A stretch of DNA of 57,002 nucleotides from Alphaproteobacteria bacterium. Its GTDB lineage: Bacteria; Pseudomonadota; Alphaproteobacteria; Rhodobacterales; Rhodobacteraceae. The notes under the pieces are model-generated. The model searched no databases. It was not told the origin of the DNA and saw nothing but the letters and a program-made list of their open reading frames with translations. Position 1 is the first letter of the stretch; every line of letters begins with the position of its first letter. This document shows positions 1 to 7,870 of the stretch, one piece after another. The stretch is from NCBI GenBank assembly GCA_030432315.1, contig JAUIHM010000010.1:1-57002 (forward strand), in the 5' to 3' direction. The translations under genes were made by a program, and so were the position numbers.

Positions 1-1171
1 GATTTAGCGTCGCAAAGGCGATGGTGGAAAGCGGCACGAACACCAGCCCCAGTCCAAGACCCTGAACGACTCCCGAAACGATGATCGGCGTGCTGTCCAT
101 GTGAATGGAAAAGCGGGTCATCTGCCACAGCGAAAACGCCGTCAGACTGAGCCCGGTCAGGATCAGCAGTCGGGCATCCACCTTTCCCACCAGCCGGCCG
201 ACGACGATCATCGAGATCATCGTCCCGACCCCGCGCGGCGCCAGCACCATCCCGGTGGTGATGACCGGATAACCCATCACGTTCTGCAGCAGCGGCGGCA
301 GCAGCGCCAGCCCGGCGAGCAGGATCAGTCCGACCATGAACATCATCACCAGCGACATCGAGAAATTTGCATCCCGGAAAATCTTGGGATCGATGAAGGC
401 GTCCTCCCTGCCGGTGATGTGCAGCACGAACGCCCAGAGCCCGACCAGGGTCAGCCCCAGTTCAATCCAGATCTCCGGCGAGGCGAACCAGCCCACCTGT
501 TCACCACGGTCGAGAAACATCTGCAGCGCGCCGATGGCGAGAGACAGCATTGCGAAGCCGAAAAAGTCGAAACCGCGCCGGCGGACCGGTGATTTCGGCA
601 AAAAGGCGACCAGACCGGCCAGGGCCAGCATCCCGACGGGCAGGTTGACATAGAACACGAACCGCCAGCCGAAACTGTCGGTCAGCCAGCCGCCAAGGGT
701 CGGGCCGATGATCGGACCGATCATGATCCCGGCACCCCAGATCGCCATCGCCTTGCCGTGATCCTCGCGCGAATTGATATTGAGCAGCACGGTTTGCGAC
801 AGCGGCACCAGACCGGCACCGAACACGCCCTGAAGCACACGGAAAGCGATCATCTGATTGAGGTTCGCCGCCATGCCGCAGGCAATTGAGGAAACGACAA
901 ACCCCGCCACCGCAACAATGAACAACTCCCGCAACCCCATCCGGTCCGAGAGCCAGCCGGTCACCGGCGTCATGATCGCCGAGGCGACGATGTAGGAAGT
1001 CAGCACCCAGGTAATCTGGTCCTGGGCCGCTCCGAGCGAGCCCTGCATGCTCGGCAGCGCCACGTTTGCAATTGTGGTGTCCAGCACCTGCATGATCGTG
1101 GCGAGCATGATCGAAACCGTGATCAGCCCCTTGTTTGCAACGGCAGGGGCGGCCGGAGCCGCGGCGCTCAC
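1..1171 (-). CDS. EmrB/QacA-type (DHA2) MFS drug efflux transporter, partial
   Basis: Inner-membrane proton antiporter that, with the membrane-fusion protein next to it, would export hydrophobic drugs. Only the N-terminal ~390 residues are present; the C-terminus lies beyond the left edge. The GTG start at 1171 overlaps the TGA of the upstream emrA-like gene (GTGA overlap), so translation is probably coupled. Visible family motifs are LDTTIANVALPSM in TM1, GWLSDRMGLREL (motif A) in loop 2-3 and GIMIGPIIGPTLGGWL (motif C, typical of drug antiporters) in TM5. The substrate cannot be read from the sequence. No TolC-like outer-membrane gene is in view, so a shared outer-membrane channel is assumed. 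Confidence 0.9.
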   Translation of the reverse strand, partial: MSAAAPAAPAVANKGLITVSIMLATIMQVLDTTIANVALPSMQGSLGAAQDQITWVLTSYIVASAIMTPVTGWLSDRMGLRELFIVAVAGFVVSSIACGMAANLNQMIAFRVLQGVFGAGLVPLSQTVLLNINSREDHGKAMAIWGAGIMIGPIIGPTLGGWLTDSFGWRFVFYVNLPVGMLALAGLVAFLPKSPVRRRGFDFFGFAMLSLAIGALQMFLDRGEQVGWFASPEIWIELGLTLVGLWAFVLHITGREDAFIDPKIFRDANFSMSLVMMFMVGLILLAGLALLPPLLQNVMGYPVITTGMVLAPRGVGTMISMIVVGRLVGKVDARLLILTGLSLTAFSLWQMTRFSIHMDSTPIIVSGVVQGLGLGLVFVPLSTIAFATLN

Positions 1172-2355
1172 TTCGCGTCGACCGCGGCCTGGGCGGTGTC
1201 CGTCAGCACTCCAGCCGCAGCCAGCACATGTTCGACCGCATTCGGCAGCCCCCGGGCATGACCGGTATCAACCTCGACACTCACACTCATGCCCGTGCGC
1301 ACCGGAGGCAGGTCCTGACCGTCTTCAAGGTCGATCCGCACCGGCACCCGCTGCACCACCTTGACCCAGTTGCCGCTGGCATTCTGTGCCGGCAGCAGGG
1401 CAAACTCGGAGCCCGTCCCGGCCCCCATCGAACCGATCACGCCGGTCAGCGGGTGATCGGGAAAGGCGTCGAAGTGCAGCGACACCGGCTGGCCGGGCTG
1501 CATGTGGGTCAGCTCGGTTTCCTTGAAGTTCGCTTCAACCCAGGTGTGGCCGGTGGCAACGACGGTCAGGATCGGCACCGCCGGGGTCGCATACTGACCC
1601 GACTGCAACCGCGCGGTCTGACTGACCACACCCGACACCGGCGCCGTGACGACAGTATGACCGAGGTCCAGCTCCGCGCCGTGCAGTTCGGCCAGCGCCA
1701 GCATTACCTCCGGATGCCGGTCGGTCGGAATGTCGGGATCACCGGCCAGCGCCGCTACGGTGGAGTTCACCTGCGCCTCGGCGGTATTCAGCACCCCCTT
1801 GGCCCGCTGCAGGGCGAGGGTGCTGTCATCGGCGACCGACTGACTGACGACCCCGGATTTGAGCAGCGCCTTCTGCCGGTCGTCCCGGGTCTGCGCATTG
1901 TCCAGCGCCTCGCGCGCGGTGGCGAGGTCGGACACCGCCTGAAGGTGCGACGCCTTGAGCATCCCGACCTTGAGCCGTGCCGACGACAGCTTGGCTTCGG
2001 CCTCGGCAACGCTGCTCCGGTAGGCGGCATCATCGATGGTAAAGAGAGGCTGACCCTGCACCACCTTCTCGTTTTCGGCCACCATCACCTGGTCGATCCG
2101 GCCACTGACGAGCGGAACCACCGTCACCCGGTCCTGTTTGGCATAGGCGTCCTCGGTCGCGATATAGCGTCCTCCGGTCACCCAGACATAGCCGCCCGCC
2201 ACCGCCAGCAGCACCGGCAGCGCGACGATCAGCAGCCGCCGCTTCCACGGACGGCGCGGCTTCTGCGCTTCGGGCGCCGCCTGCGACGGATCGCCGCCCT
2301 GCACCTCACGGAGCGGCGTTACACTGTCTTTTTCGGTATTTGCCTCGGCGGTCAC
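1168..2355 (-). CDS. HlyD/EmrA-family membrane fusion (periplasmic adaptor) protein
   Basis: A 395-aa adaptor linking the EmrB-type pump to the outer membrane. It has a Pro/Arg-rich cytoplasmic tail, one membrane anchor at about residues 41-60 and a first half of the lipoyl-like hairpin at about 79-105 (VVPLVSGRIDQV, then VVQGQPLF). An Ala-rich coiled coil covers about 110-210 and the second lipoyl half carries TAPVSGVVSQTARL. Length and order fit EmrA/VceA proteins. Its ATG overlaps the TGA of the marR gene (ATGA) and its stop overlaps the GTG of the pump gene, so the three genes form one tightly coupled operon read leftward. Confidence 0.92.
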   Translation of the reverse strand: MTAEANTEKDSVTPLREVQGGDPSQAAPEAQKPRRPWKRRLLIVALPVLLAVAGGYVWVTGGRYIATEDAYAKQDRVTVVPLVSGRIDQVMVAENEKVVQGQPLFTIDDAAYRSSVAEAEAKLSSARLKVGMLKASHLQAVSDLATAREALDNAQTRDDRQKALLKSGVVSQSVADDSTLALQRAKGVLNTAEAQVNSTVAALAGDPDIPTDRHPEVMLALAELHGAELDLGHTVVTAPVSGVVSQTARLQSGQYATPAVPILTVVATGHTWVEANFKETELTHMQPGQPVSLHFDAFPDHPLTGVIGSMGAGTGSEFALLPAQNASGNWVKVVQRVPVRIDLEDGQDLPPVRTGMSVSVEVDTGHARGLPNAVEHVLAAAGVLTDTAQAAVDAK

Positions 2356-2846
2356 AGGCAGTCCTTCCTCAATCCCCCGGCGGCTTCGGGCCGATCCGTT
2401 TCGGACCCGGCGGCGCTGAGATTGTTCACAACGGTTTCAAGATATCCGAGCAGCGCCGCGCGGTCGTCCGCGGACAGACCCTCCTGCACCTGATCCAGCA
2501 CGGCAGCAGCCCGGCTGCGCATCGGCGCCAGAAGCTCCCGGCTCAGTTCCGTGCTGAAAAGTTGCCGCGCCCGTCGGTCGGTCGGATGCGGACGACGCTC
2601 CACGAGCCCCGCCGCCTCCATCCGGTCCACATGCCGCGACAGTGTCATCGGTTCGACATCCAGCATCCCCGACAGCGCCGACTGGCTGATTCCCTCGTTT
2701 CGGATCAGCCGCGCGATGATCTTGAGCTGCGCAGACGTCATTGGAATATCCCGGCTTTCCTGCTCAAACCGGCGCCGCAACAGTCGCGCCGCATCCATCA
2801 GCAGAAATCCGAGGCTCTGTTTTGAATCGTGTTCCATGGCCGGCAT
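2352..2846 (-). CDS. MarR-family transcriptional regulator
   Basis: A 164-aa winged-helix regulator, first gene of the efflux operon, probably a ligand-relieved repressor of its own operon. The DNA-binding domain runs from about residue 38 to 100 (ISQSALSGMLDVEPMTLSRH recognition region, then the RRPHPTDRRARQL wing). Flanking N- and C-terminal helices would form the dimer interface. Two starts are possible: ATG at 2846 (MPAM...) or ATG at 2837 (MEHDSK...). Neither has a convincing ribosome binding site, and the likely promoter is so close that the mRNA may be nearly leaderless. The inducer is unknown. Confidence 0.92.
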   Translation of the reverse strand: MPAMEHDSKQSLGFLLMDAARLLRRRFEQESRDIPMTSAQLKIIARLIRNEGISQSALSGMLDVEPMTLSRHVDRMEAAGLVERRPHPTDRRARQLFSTELSRELLAPMRSRAAAVLDQVQEGLSADDRAALLGYLETVVNNLSAAGSETDRPEAAGGLRKDCL

Positions 2847-2870
2847 ATAGTATCCATGCTTATTATATGC
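2843..2870 (-). promoter_or_regulatory. marR promoter with overlapping inverted repeat (candidate MarR operator)
   Basis: A perfect 7-bp inverted repeat, GCATATA (2843-2849) and TATATGC (2864-2870), encloses 14 bp. On the minus strand it contains a consensus -10 (TATAAT, about 2867-2862) directly upstream of marR; the -35 is weak. The layout suggests autorepression by the MarR protein. It is AT-rich compared with its surroundings. Confidence 0.5.
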
Positions 2871-3036
2871 AAGACACCATGCCGAGGCGCATCAGTCTTT
2901 GCGGACGCGGGCACCGGCACCGGGCCGACACAGTGCCCGGCCAATCCACTCCGGGCACCGCAACAGGTTCCGTTGATCCGGGCCGGCGCACCGCGCCTCC
3001 ACCCGACATGACCGGAGCGCCGGATTGCGCGCGCCG

Positions 3037-3492
3037 CTACCGCAGCCCGCGGAAAAACCCGGTAAGCAGACCCGCGCACTCGCGTTCCGCGATACCGGAG
3101 AAAATCTCCGGACAATGATGGCTCTGTGAATGGGCAAACACCCGCGCACCGTGCTCCACCCCGCCGGATTTCGGGTCGGCTGCCCCGTAGATGAGCCGCC
3201 GGATCCGTGTCGCGGCAATCGCCGCCGCGCACATGGCGCAGGGCTCCAGCGTGACCAGAAGATCGCACTGTGTCAGCCGTTCGGATCCCAGCACCCCGCA
3301 CGCCGCGCGGATTACGAGCATTTCCGCATGCGCCGTCGGATCGCGCAGCTCCCGGGTGCGGTTGCCGGCCTGGGCCAGGATCCTGCCGCCCGGCCCGAGA
3401 ACCACTGCGCCCACGGGCACTTCGCCCCGCGCAGCGGCGGCGCGGGCTTCCTGCAGGGCAACATCCATCATCGGTGCAAAACGGGGCATCAA
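3037..3492 (-). CDS. tadA: tRNA-specific adenosine deaminase
   Basis: Deaminates adenosine 34 to inosine in the anticodon of tRNA-Arg(ACG), an essential step for decoding CGN codons. The 151-aa protein has the zinc/catalytic signature of the family: HAE at residues 55-57 (His ligand and catalytic Glu) and PCAMC at 84-88 (two Cys ligands), with VPVGAVV before them. Length fits bacterial TadA. It may start at Met1 or Met2. It is transcribed divergently from the pseudouridine synthase gene across an 83-bp gap, a pairing often seen in alphaproteobacteria. Confidence 0.96.
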   Translation of the reverse strand: MMPRFAPMMDVALQEARAAAARGEVPVGAVVLGPGGRILAQAGNRTRELRDPTAHAEMLVIRAACGVLGSERLTQCDLLVTLEPCAMCAAAIAATRIRRLIYGAADPKSGGVEHGARVFAHSQSHHCPEIFSGIAERECAGLLTGFFRGLR

Positions 3493-3575
3493 TGCTCACT
3501 CTCCGCCGGACCCGCCGCTGTCAAGAGCCCGCTTTGCCCATTGCCACTTGGCCCGTCCAGGCCTAGGAGCAGTCC

Positions 3576-4493
3576 ATGAGCAACGACGAAACCAGCGAAC
3601 GCATCGCCAAACGCCTGTCCCGCGCCGGGATCGCCTCGCGCCGCGGTGCCGAAGCGATGATCGAGGCCGGCCGCATATCGGTCAACGGCAGGGTGATCGA
3701 CAGCCCGGCGCTGAACGTTTCCGCCGCCGACCGCATAGAAGTCGACGGCAAATCGGTCGGCGCGCCGGAACCCGCCCGTCTCTGGCGCTACCACAAGCCT
3801 CTGGGCCTCGTCACCACCGCCAGCGACGAAAAGGGCCGAGCGACAATTTTCGACCGCCTGCCCGGCGACCTGCCCCGCGTCATGAGCATCGGCCGGCTCG
3901 ATCTCAATTCCGAAGGTCTGCTCCTGCTGACCAATGACGGCGAACTCAAACGTCGCCTCGAACTGCCCTCCACCGGCTGGGTCCGCAAATACCGGGTCCG
4001 CGCCCGCGGCCGCATCGACGACGACGGCCTCGAACCGCTCCGGCAGGGCGTCACCGTCGACGGCGAACGGTTCCAGCCGATGTCCGTGGCCATCGACCGC
4101 GTCCAGGGCGCCAATCTCTGGCTCACCGTCGGCCTGCGCGAAGGCCGCAACCGCGAGGTGCGCAAGGCGCTTGCCACCGTCGGCCTGATGGTCAACCGCC
4201 TGATCCGCGTCTCCTACGGCCCGTTCCAGCTTGGCGATCTCGCCGAAGGCGCGGTCGAGGAGATCAAGCCGAAGATCCTCCGCGACCAGCTTGGCCTCAA
4301 CAGCGGTTCGCCCGCGGAAAAGGCAAGATCCCGTGCCGTTGCGCGTCAGAGCGACGCGCAGACACAGGCAGGAACCAGCACGCCGGGCGCCGCGAAGAAA
4401 CCGTCCGGCGGGCCGAAAAAGATCCTGCGCGCACCCCGGCCGAAGGGCGGCGCAAAATCCGGCGGGCCCGCTCCGCGCAACCGGACGAAGTAG
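3576..4493 (+). CDS. RsuA/RluB/E/F-family rRNA pseudouridine synthase
   Basis: Converts a specific uridine in ribosomal RNA to pseudouridine. The 305-aa protein has an N-terminal S4 RNA-binding domain (about residues 8-60, ending VDGKSVG). The catalytic domain follows, with the signature SIGRLDLNSEGLLLLTNDG in which Asp109 is the expected nucleophile. A low-complexity basic tail (about residues 250-305, rich in Lys, Pro and Gly) resembles RluB tails. RluB (23S U2605) is the most likely role by length and tail, but RsuA or RluE/F cannot be excluded. A GGAGC-type site (about 3568) lies 5 nt before the ATG. Confidence 0.92.
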   Translation: MSNDETSERIAKRLSRAGIASRRGAEAMIEAGRISVNGRVIDSPALNVSAADRIEVDGKSVGAPEPARLWRYHKPLGLVTTASDEKGRATIFDRLPGDLPRVMSIGRLDLNSEGLLLLTNDGELKRRLELPSTGWVRKYRVRARGRIDDDGLEPLRQGVTVDGERFQPMSVAIDRVQGANLWLTVGLREGRNREVRKALATVGLMVNRLIRVSYGPFQLGDLAEGAVEEIKPKILRDQLGLNSGSPAEKARSRAVARQSDAQTQAGTSTPGAAKKPSGGPKKILRAPRPKGGAKSGGPAPRNRTK

Positions 4494-4503
4494 ACCGGCC
4501 GAC

Positions 4504-5034
4504 ATGCCAGCCGCAACCATCCGCCCGGAACGCCCCGACGACGCTCAGCCGATCCATGACCTGACCCGCGACGCTTTCGCCGGAATGCGCCATGCCAGCG
4601 GCACCGAAGCGGCAATTCCCGGCACCCTGCGCTCGGCGGGCGCCCTGACCCTCTCGCTGGTCGCCGTCGAGGGAACCGACCTGATCGGCCATGCGGCCTT
4701 TTCACCGGTCACCATCACGCCGGACGGTGCGGGCAGCACCTGCACCGGCTGGTACGGTCTCGGGCCGGTCGCGGTCAGACCCGACCGGCAGCGTTCCGGA
4801 ACCGGCAGCCGCCTGATTGACGACGGGCTCCGCCGCCTCCGGACACTGGGCGCGCGCGGCTGCGTCGTGCTTGGCAGCCGGGCGTTCTATGGACGCTTCG
4901 GCTTCGTCAACGATGCCGGTCTGATCTTTGGCGGTGCACCGGCCGAGCACTTCCAGCGACTCACCTTCATCGGGCCGACGCCCAGCGGCAAAGTCACGTT
5001 TCATCCGGCATTCGCGGCCGCGGCCCCCCGCTAG
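4504..5034 (+). CDS. GNAT-family N-acetyltransferase
   Basis: A 176-aa acetyl-CoA-dependent acyltransferase of unknown substrate, resembling the YhbS-type group. After an N-terminal IRPERPDDAQPI strand the acetyl-CoA loop appears as GLGPVAVRPDRQRSGTGSRL (motif A, Q/RxxGxG/A type). It is followed by GCVVLGSRAFYGRFGF, typical of YhbS-like proteins. The ATG at 4504 lies 10 nt after the stop of the pseudouridine synthase, so the two are probably co-transcribed. The frame is open further upstream, but that part overlaps the preceding gene and is not expected to be coding. Confidence 0.85.
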   Translation: MPAATIRPERPDDAQPIHDLTRDAFAGMRHASGTEAAIPGTLRSAGALTLSLVAVEGTDLIGHAAFSPVTITPDGAGSTCTGWYGLGPVAVRPDRQRSGTGSRLIDDGLRRLRTLGARGCVVLGSRAFYGRFGFVNDAGLIFGGAPAEHFQRLTFIGPTPSGKVTFHPAFAAAAPR

Positions 5035-5131
5035 GCCCGGTTGCACCATCGGACGGGCGACGCCATACGACATCGGCCGACACTTGCGCATCGGCCGCTC
5101 ATTTCAGCGGGTGTCGGGTCGGCGTGTTGCC

Positions 5132-5335
5132 TCAGACGGACAGGTTGCCTGCCGACTGGCGGCCGTCCCGCCCCTCTACCATCTCGAATTCGATGGGCTG
5201 GTTGTCCTGAAGGGACTGGAGACCGGCTTCCTGAACAGCCGTAATGTGCACGAACACATCCTTTCCTCAATTGTCGGGCTGTATGAAGCCGTAGCCCTTC
5301 TCGGTGTTAAACCACTTTACCGTGCCCTTGGCCAT
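5132..5335 (-). pseudogene. CspA-family cold-shock protein gene interrupted by an in-frame TGA
   Basis: Read leftward, the sequence encodes a near-perfect cold-shock domain: MAKGTVKWFNTEKGYGFIQP-DN, then TGA at 5269-5267, then GKDVFVHITAVQEAG and onward to NLSV and the true TGA (5134-5132). RNP1 (KGYGFI) and RNP2 (VFVHI) are both intact. The frame is unchanged across the stop, and the total of 67 codons equals normal family length. The stop sits where relatives usually have Gly (PDDGGKDVF), so one GGA-to-TGA change explains it. A GAGGA site lies 9 nt before the ATG. It is either a recent nonsense mutation, a base-call error or, less likely, read-through. The conserved remainder argues against long decay. 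Confidence 0.8.
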
Positions 5336-5504
5336 TACGGTCAGTCCTCAAGTCTCCAACCCGGACACCGTGCCCGGGCTTCTGCGAACCTACGCCCTGA
5401 AACGGCCTCCACGCGACCTCTGCCAGGGATCGATATTTCGTGGCTCACGTTACCGCGAATCGGCTTTCAAAAAAAGCATTCTCGCAACCGGAGGCGCCAA
5501 CTGC

Positions 5505-5630
5505 ATGAAAATGCCTCGAAACCGCTCAGTTCCGGGGCCCGGTGGCAATAAATGCGCCGACTGCCAAGGGGACTGGTTTCCGCGCTGCGGGACGACTATC
5601 TTCCGAATGGAACGCAAAAACGGGGCCTGA
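5505..5630 (+). CDS. Putative small Cys-containing protein (41 aa)
   Basis: Candidate small gene, unrecognised. The ATG at 5505 follows GGAGG (about 5490-5494) at a plausible distance. The product MKMPRNRSVPGPGG... carries three cysteines in CADCQGDWFPRC. It ends 7 nt before the next small ORF, which itself overlaps the XpaC-like gene, so it could be the first gene of that cluster. Support is the ribosome binding site and the spacing only; it may be non-coding leader. Confidence 0.33.
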   Translation: MKMPRNRSVPGPGGNKCADCQGDWFPRCGTTIFRMERKNGA

Positions 5631-5637
5631 GGATCAC

Positions 5638-5718
5638 ATGCAGTCAAAAGGCATGCAAGTATTTGGATTCATTATACTCGCAGCCATAATCGTCGCTGCA
5701 GGCATCGGTGCGAACTGA
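5638..5718 (+). CDS. Putative 26-aa single-pass membrane peptide
   Basis: Candidate small protein too short for ordinary gene calling. The ATG at 5638 is preceded by GAGGA at 5 nt spacing. The product is almost entirely one hydrophobic helix (VFGFIILAAIIVAAGIG, about residues 8-24). Its TGA overlaps the ATG of the XpaC-like gene (TGATG), suggesting translational coupling. It could be a regulator or subunit of the neighbouring membrane protein complex; no family is recognised. Confidence 0.5.
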   Translation: MQSKGMQVFGFIILAAIIVAAGIGAN

Positions 5719-6647
5719 TGGCGGGGCAGCGCTGGGGCGGCAAATTCTCGCCGGGAGGATCCCGCAATGATTCGCCCGTAACGGGAAAACCGTCGGCACC
5801 ACTCCCCCCCGGTTTCCGCAACCGCCGCGCCCGCAGCGTCAGCCTGCGCGCCCGGCTCATGTATGTTCTGCCGCTGCCGCTGCTGTTCGCGGCGGTCGGC
5901 TCGATCCTCGGCGCCGGTACGCCGGCATTGGCGATGCTCGGCCAGGTTGGCGGTTTTGCCGGCCTGATGCTGGCCGCCTGGCTGGTCAACGAGGGCCTGC
6001 GCGCCGAAGCCGCGTTCAACGCCCGTACCATCGCCCGCCCGCCGGCCATACCCCGAAAGATCTTCGCTGCCGGCCTCAGCGGACTCAGCGTGACGGCGGT
6101 GTTCTGGCTTGCCAACGGCAGATCCCTCTTCGAGGCGCTTGTCTTTGGCGGCGTCGCCGCTGCCGCACATCTGGCCGCCTTTGGCCTTGACCCAATGAAG
6201 CGCAAAGGCGTCGACGGCATCGACGAATTCGCCACCGAACGCGTGGCAAAAGCGATTGACCGTGCCGAAGGACTGGTCCGCGACACTGCCGCCGCCGCCG
6301 CACGTTTCGGCGACCGGATGCTGGAGGGCCGGGTGGAGCGCCTCTGTGACCAGGCCCGCGACGTGTTCCGCACCATCGAGGAAGACCCCCGCGACCTCTC
6401 CCGCGCCCGGCAGTTCCTGTCCGTCTACCTGCTCGGCCTGAAGGACGCGACGGTGAAATTCGCCGACCTCTACGGGCGCAGCCGCGACCAGCAGGCGAAA
6501 CGGGATTACGAGGCCCTGCTGAGTGATCTGGAGACCAGCTTTTCCACCCACCGCACCCGGCTGCTGGAAGACAACCGCTCCGATCTCGACGTCGAAATCG
6601 AGGTCCTGCGGGAACGGCTGCAGCAGGATGGACTGACCACAAGATAA
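5718..6647 (+). CDS. XpaC-like membrane protein (5-bromo-4-chloroindolyl phosphate hydrolysis family)
   Basis: A 309-aa integral membrane protein of the XpaC family, which is commonly encoded next to TelA; its biochemical role is unknown despite the family name. After a basic cytoplasmic N-terminus come four hydrophobic segments at about residues 48-66, 70-90, 114-132 and 136-156. A long charged helical domain follows (160-309, probable coiled coil, rich in Glu, Arg and Asp). Downstream, telA starts 17 nt after its stop behind a GGGAGA site. The pair is thought to act at the membrane or envelope, as an inference from gene context. Confidence 0.8.
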   Translation: MAGQRWGGKFSPGGSRNDSPVTGKPSAPLPPGFRNRRARSVSLRARLMYVLPLPLLFAAVGSILGAGTPALAMLGQVGGFAGLMLAAWLVNEGLRAEAAFNARTIARPPAIPRKIFAAGLSGLSVTAVFWLANGRSLFEALVFGGVAAAAHLAAFGLDPMKRKGVDGIDEFATERVAKAIDRAEGLVRDTAAAAARFGDRMLEGRVERLCDQARDVFRTIEEDPRDLSRARQFLSVYLLGLKDATVKFADLYGRSRDQQAKRDYEALLSDLETSFSTHRTRLLEDNRSDLDVEIEVLRERLQQDGLTTR

Positions 6648-6664
6648 TTCACGGGAGACGGAAG

Positions 6665-7855
6665 ATGTCAGAATCAACACGCGCCAAGGCCGAGGTTGCC
6701 CTCAGGGAAGCCGAACAGATCACCGCCAATCTTCTGCCCGAGGCCAAGGGCGATCTGATTGTCGTCGATGCCGCCGACCCGGCGACCCAGGCCGAGATCG
6801 ACCGGCGCAAGGCGGAAATCGACATCGCCAACACCCAGTCGATCATCCGTTTCGGTTCTGCCGCCCAGGCCGAACTTCAGGCGATCAGCCAGGAAATGCT
6901 CGCCGACGTGCGCAACAAGGATGTCGGCCCGGCCGGCAACTCCCTGCGCGAAATGGTCGCATCCCTGCGCGGGTTCTCGGTCGACGAACTCGACCCCAAC
7001 CGCAAGCAGAGCTGGTGGGAGCGCATCATGGGCAAGGCAAAGCCGATGGCCGAATTCATGGCCCGCTACGAAACCGTCCAGGGTCAGATCGACAGCATCT
7101 CCGACGACCTGCTCGCCCACGAGCACACCTTGCTGAAGGACATCAAGTCCCTCGACAAACTCTACGAAAAAACCCTCGATTTCTATGACGAACTCGCCGT
7201 CTACATCGCCGCCGGCGAAACCAAGATCCGCGAACTGGATACGGAAACCATCCCGGCCAAGGAAGCGGAGATGAACGCCGCCCCGGAAAACGAATCCGTG
7301 CTGAAGGCCCAGGAACTGCGCGACATCCGCGCCGCCCGCGACGATCTGGAACGCCGGGTCCACGACCTCAAGCTCACCCGCCAGGTGACGATGCAGTCGC
7401 TGCCGTCGATCCGACTCGTCCAGGAAAACGACAAGAGCCTCGTCACCAAGATCAATTCCACGCTCGTCAACACCGTGCCGCTGTGGGAAACCCAGCTGGC
7501 CCAGTCCGTCACCATTCACCGCTCGCGCGAAGCCGCTGAAGTGGTCAAGGAAGCCAACGACCTGACCAACGACCTGCTGACCAAGAATGCCGAAAACCTG
7601 CGCGGCGCCAATGCCGAGATCCGCACCCAGATGGAACGCGGCATCTTCGACATCGAAGCGGTGGAAAAGGCCAATGCCGAACTGATCGGCACGATCGAGG
7701 ACAGCCTGCGCATTGCCGACGAAGGCAAGGCAAAACGGGCGCAGGCCGAGGAAAGCCTGATCCGGATGGAAAGCGACCTTAAAAAAGCGCTCGCCTCGGC
7801 AAAATCGCGTGAAACCGGCTCCGGCGACACAATCGGCGGCAGCGTCGCGAGCTGA
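6665..7855 (+). CDS. TelA-family toxic anion resistance protein
   Basis: A 396-aa TelA/KlaA-like protein. Plasmid homologues were linked to tellurite resistance, while chromosomal ones are implicated in envelope-stress tolerance. The sequence is nearly all alpha-helix and highly charged, without signal peptide or membrane segment. The family core is visible in LREMVASLRGFSVDEL (about residues 96-111) and SWWERIMGKAKPMAEF (about 118-133), with long coiled-coil regions afterwards. Its position between XpaC and SPFH-type genes matches the known XpaC-TelA association. It should not be read as proof of tellurite resistance. Confidence 0.88.
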   Translation: MSESTRAKAEVALREAEQITANLLPEAKGDLIVVDAADPATQAEIDRRKAEIDIANTQSIIRFGSAAQAELQAISQEMLADVRNKDVGPAGNSLREMVASLRGFSVDELDPNRKQSWWERIMGKAKPMAEFMARYETVQGQIDSISDDLLAHEHTLLKDIKSLDKLYEKTLDFYDELAVYIAAGETKIRELDTETIPAKEAEMNAAPENESVLKAQELRDIRAARDDLERRVHDLKLTRQVTMQSLPSIRLVQENDKSLVTKINSTLVNTVPLWETQLAQSVTIHRSREAAEVVKEANDLTNDLLTKNAENLRGANAEIRTQMERGIFDIEAVEKANAELIGTIEDSLRIADEGKAKRAQAEESLIRMESDLKKALASAKSRETGSGDTIGGSVAS

Positions 7856-7870
7856 GGACCGCAAACAGGA

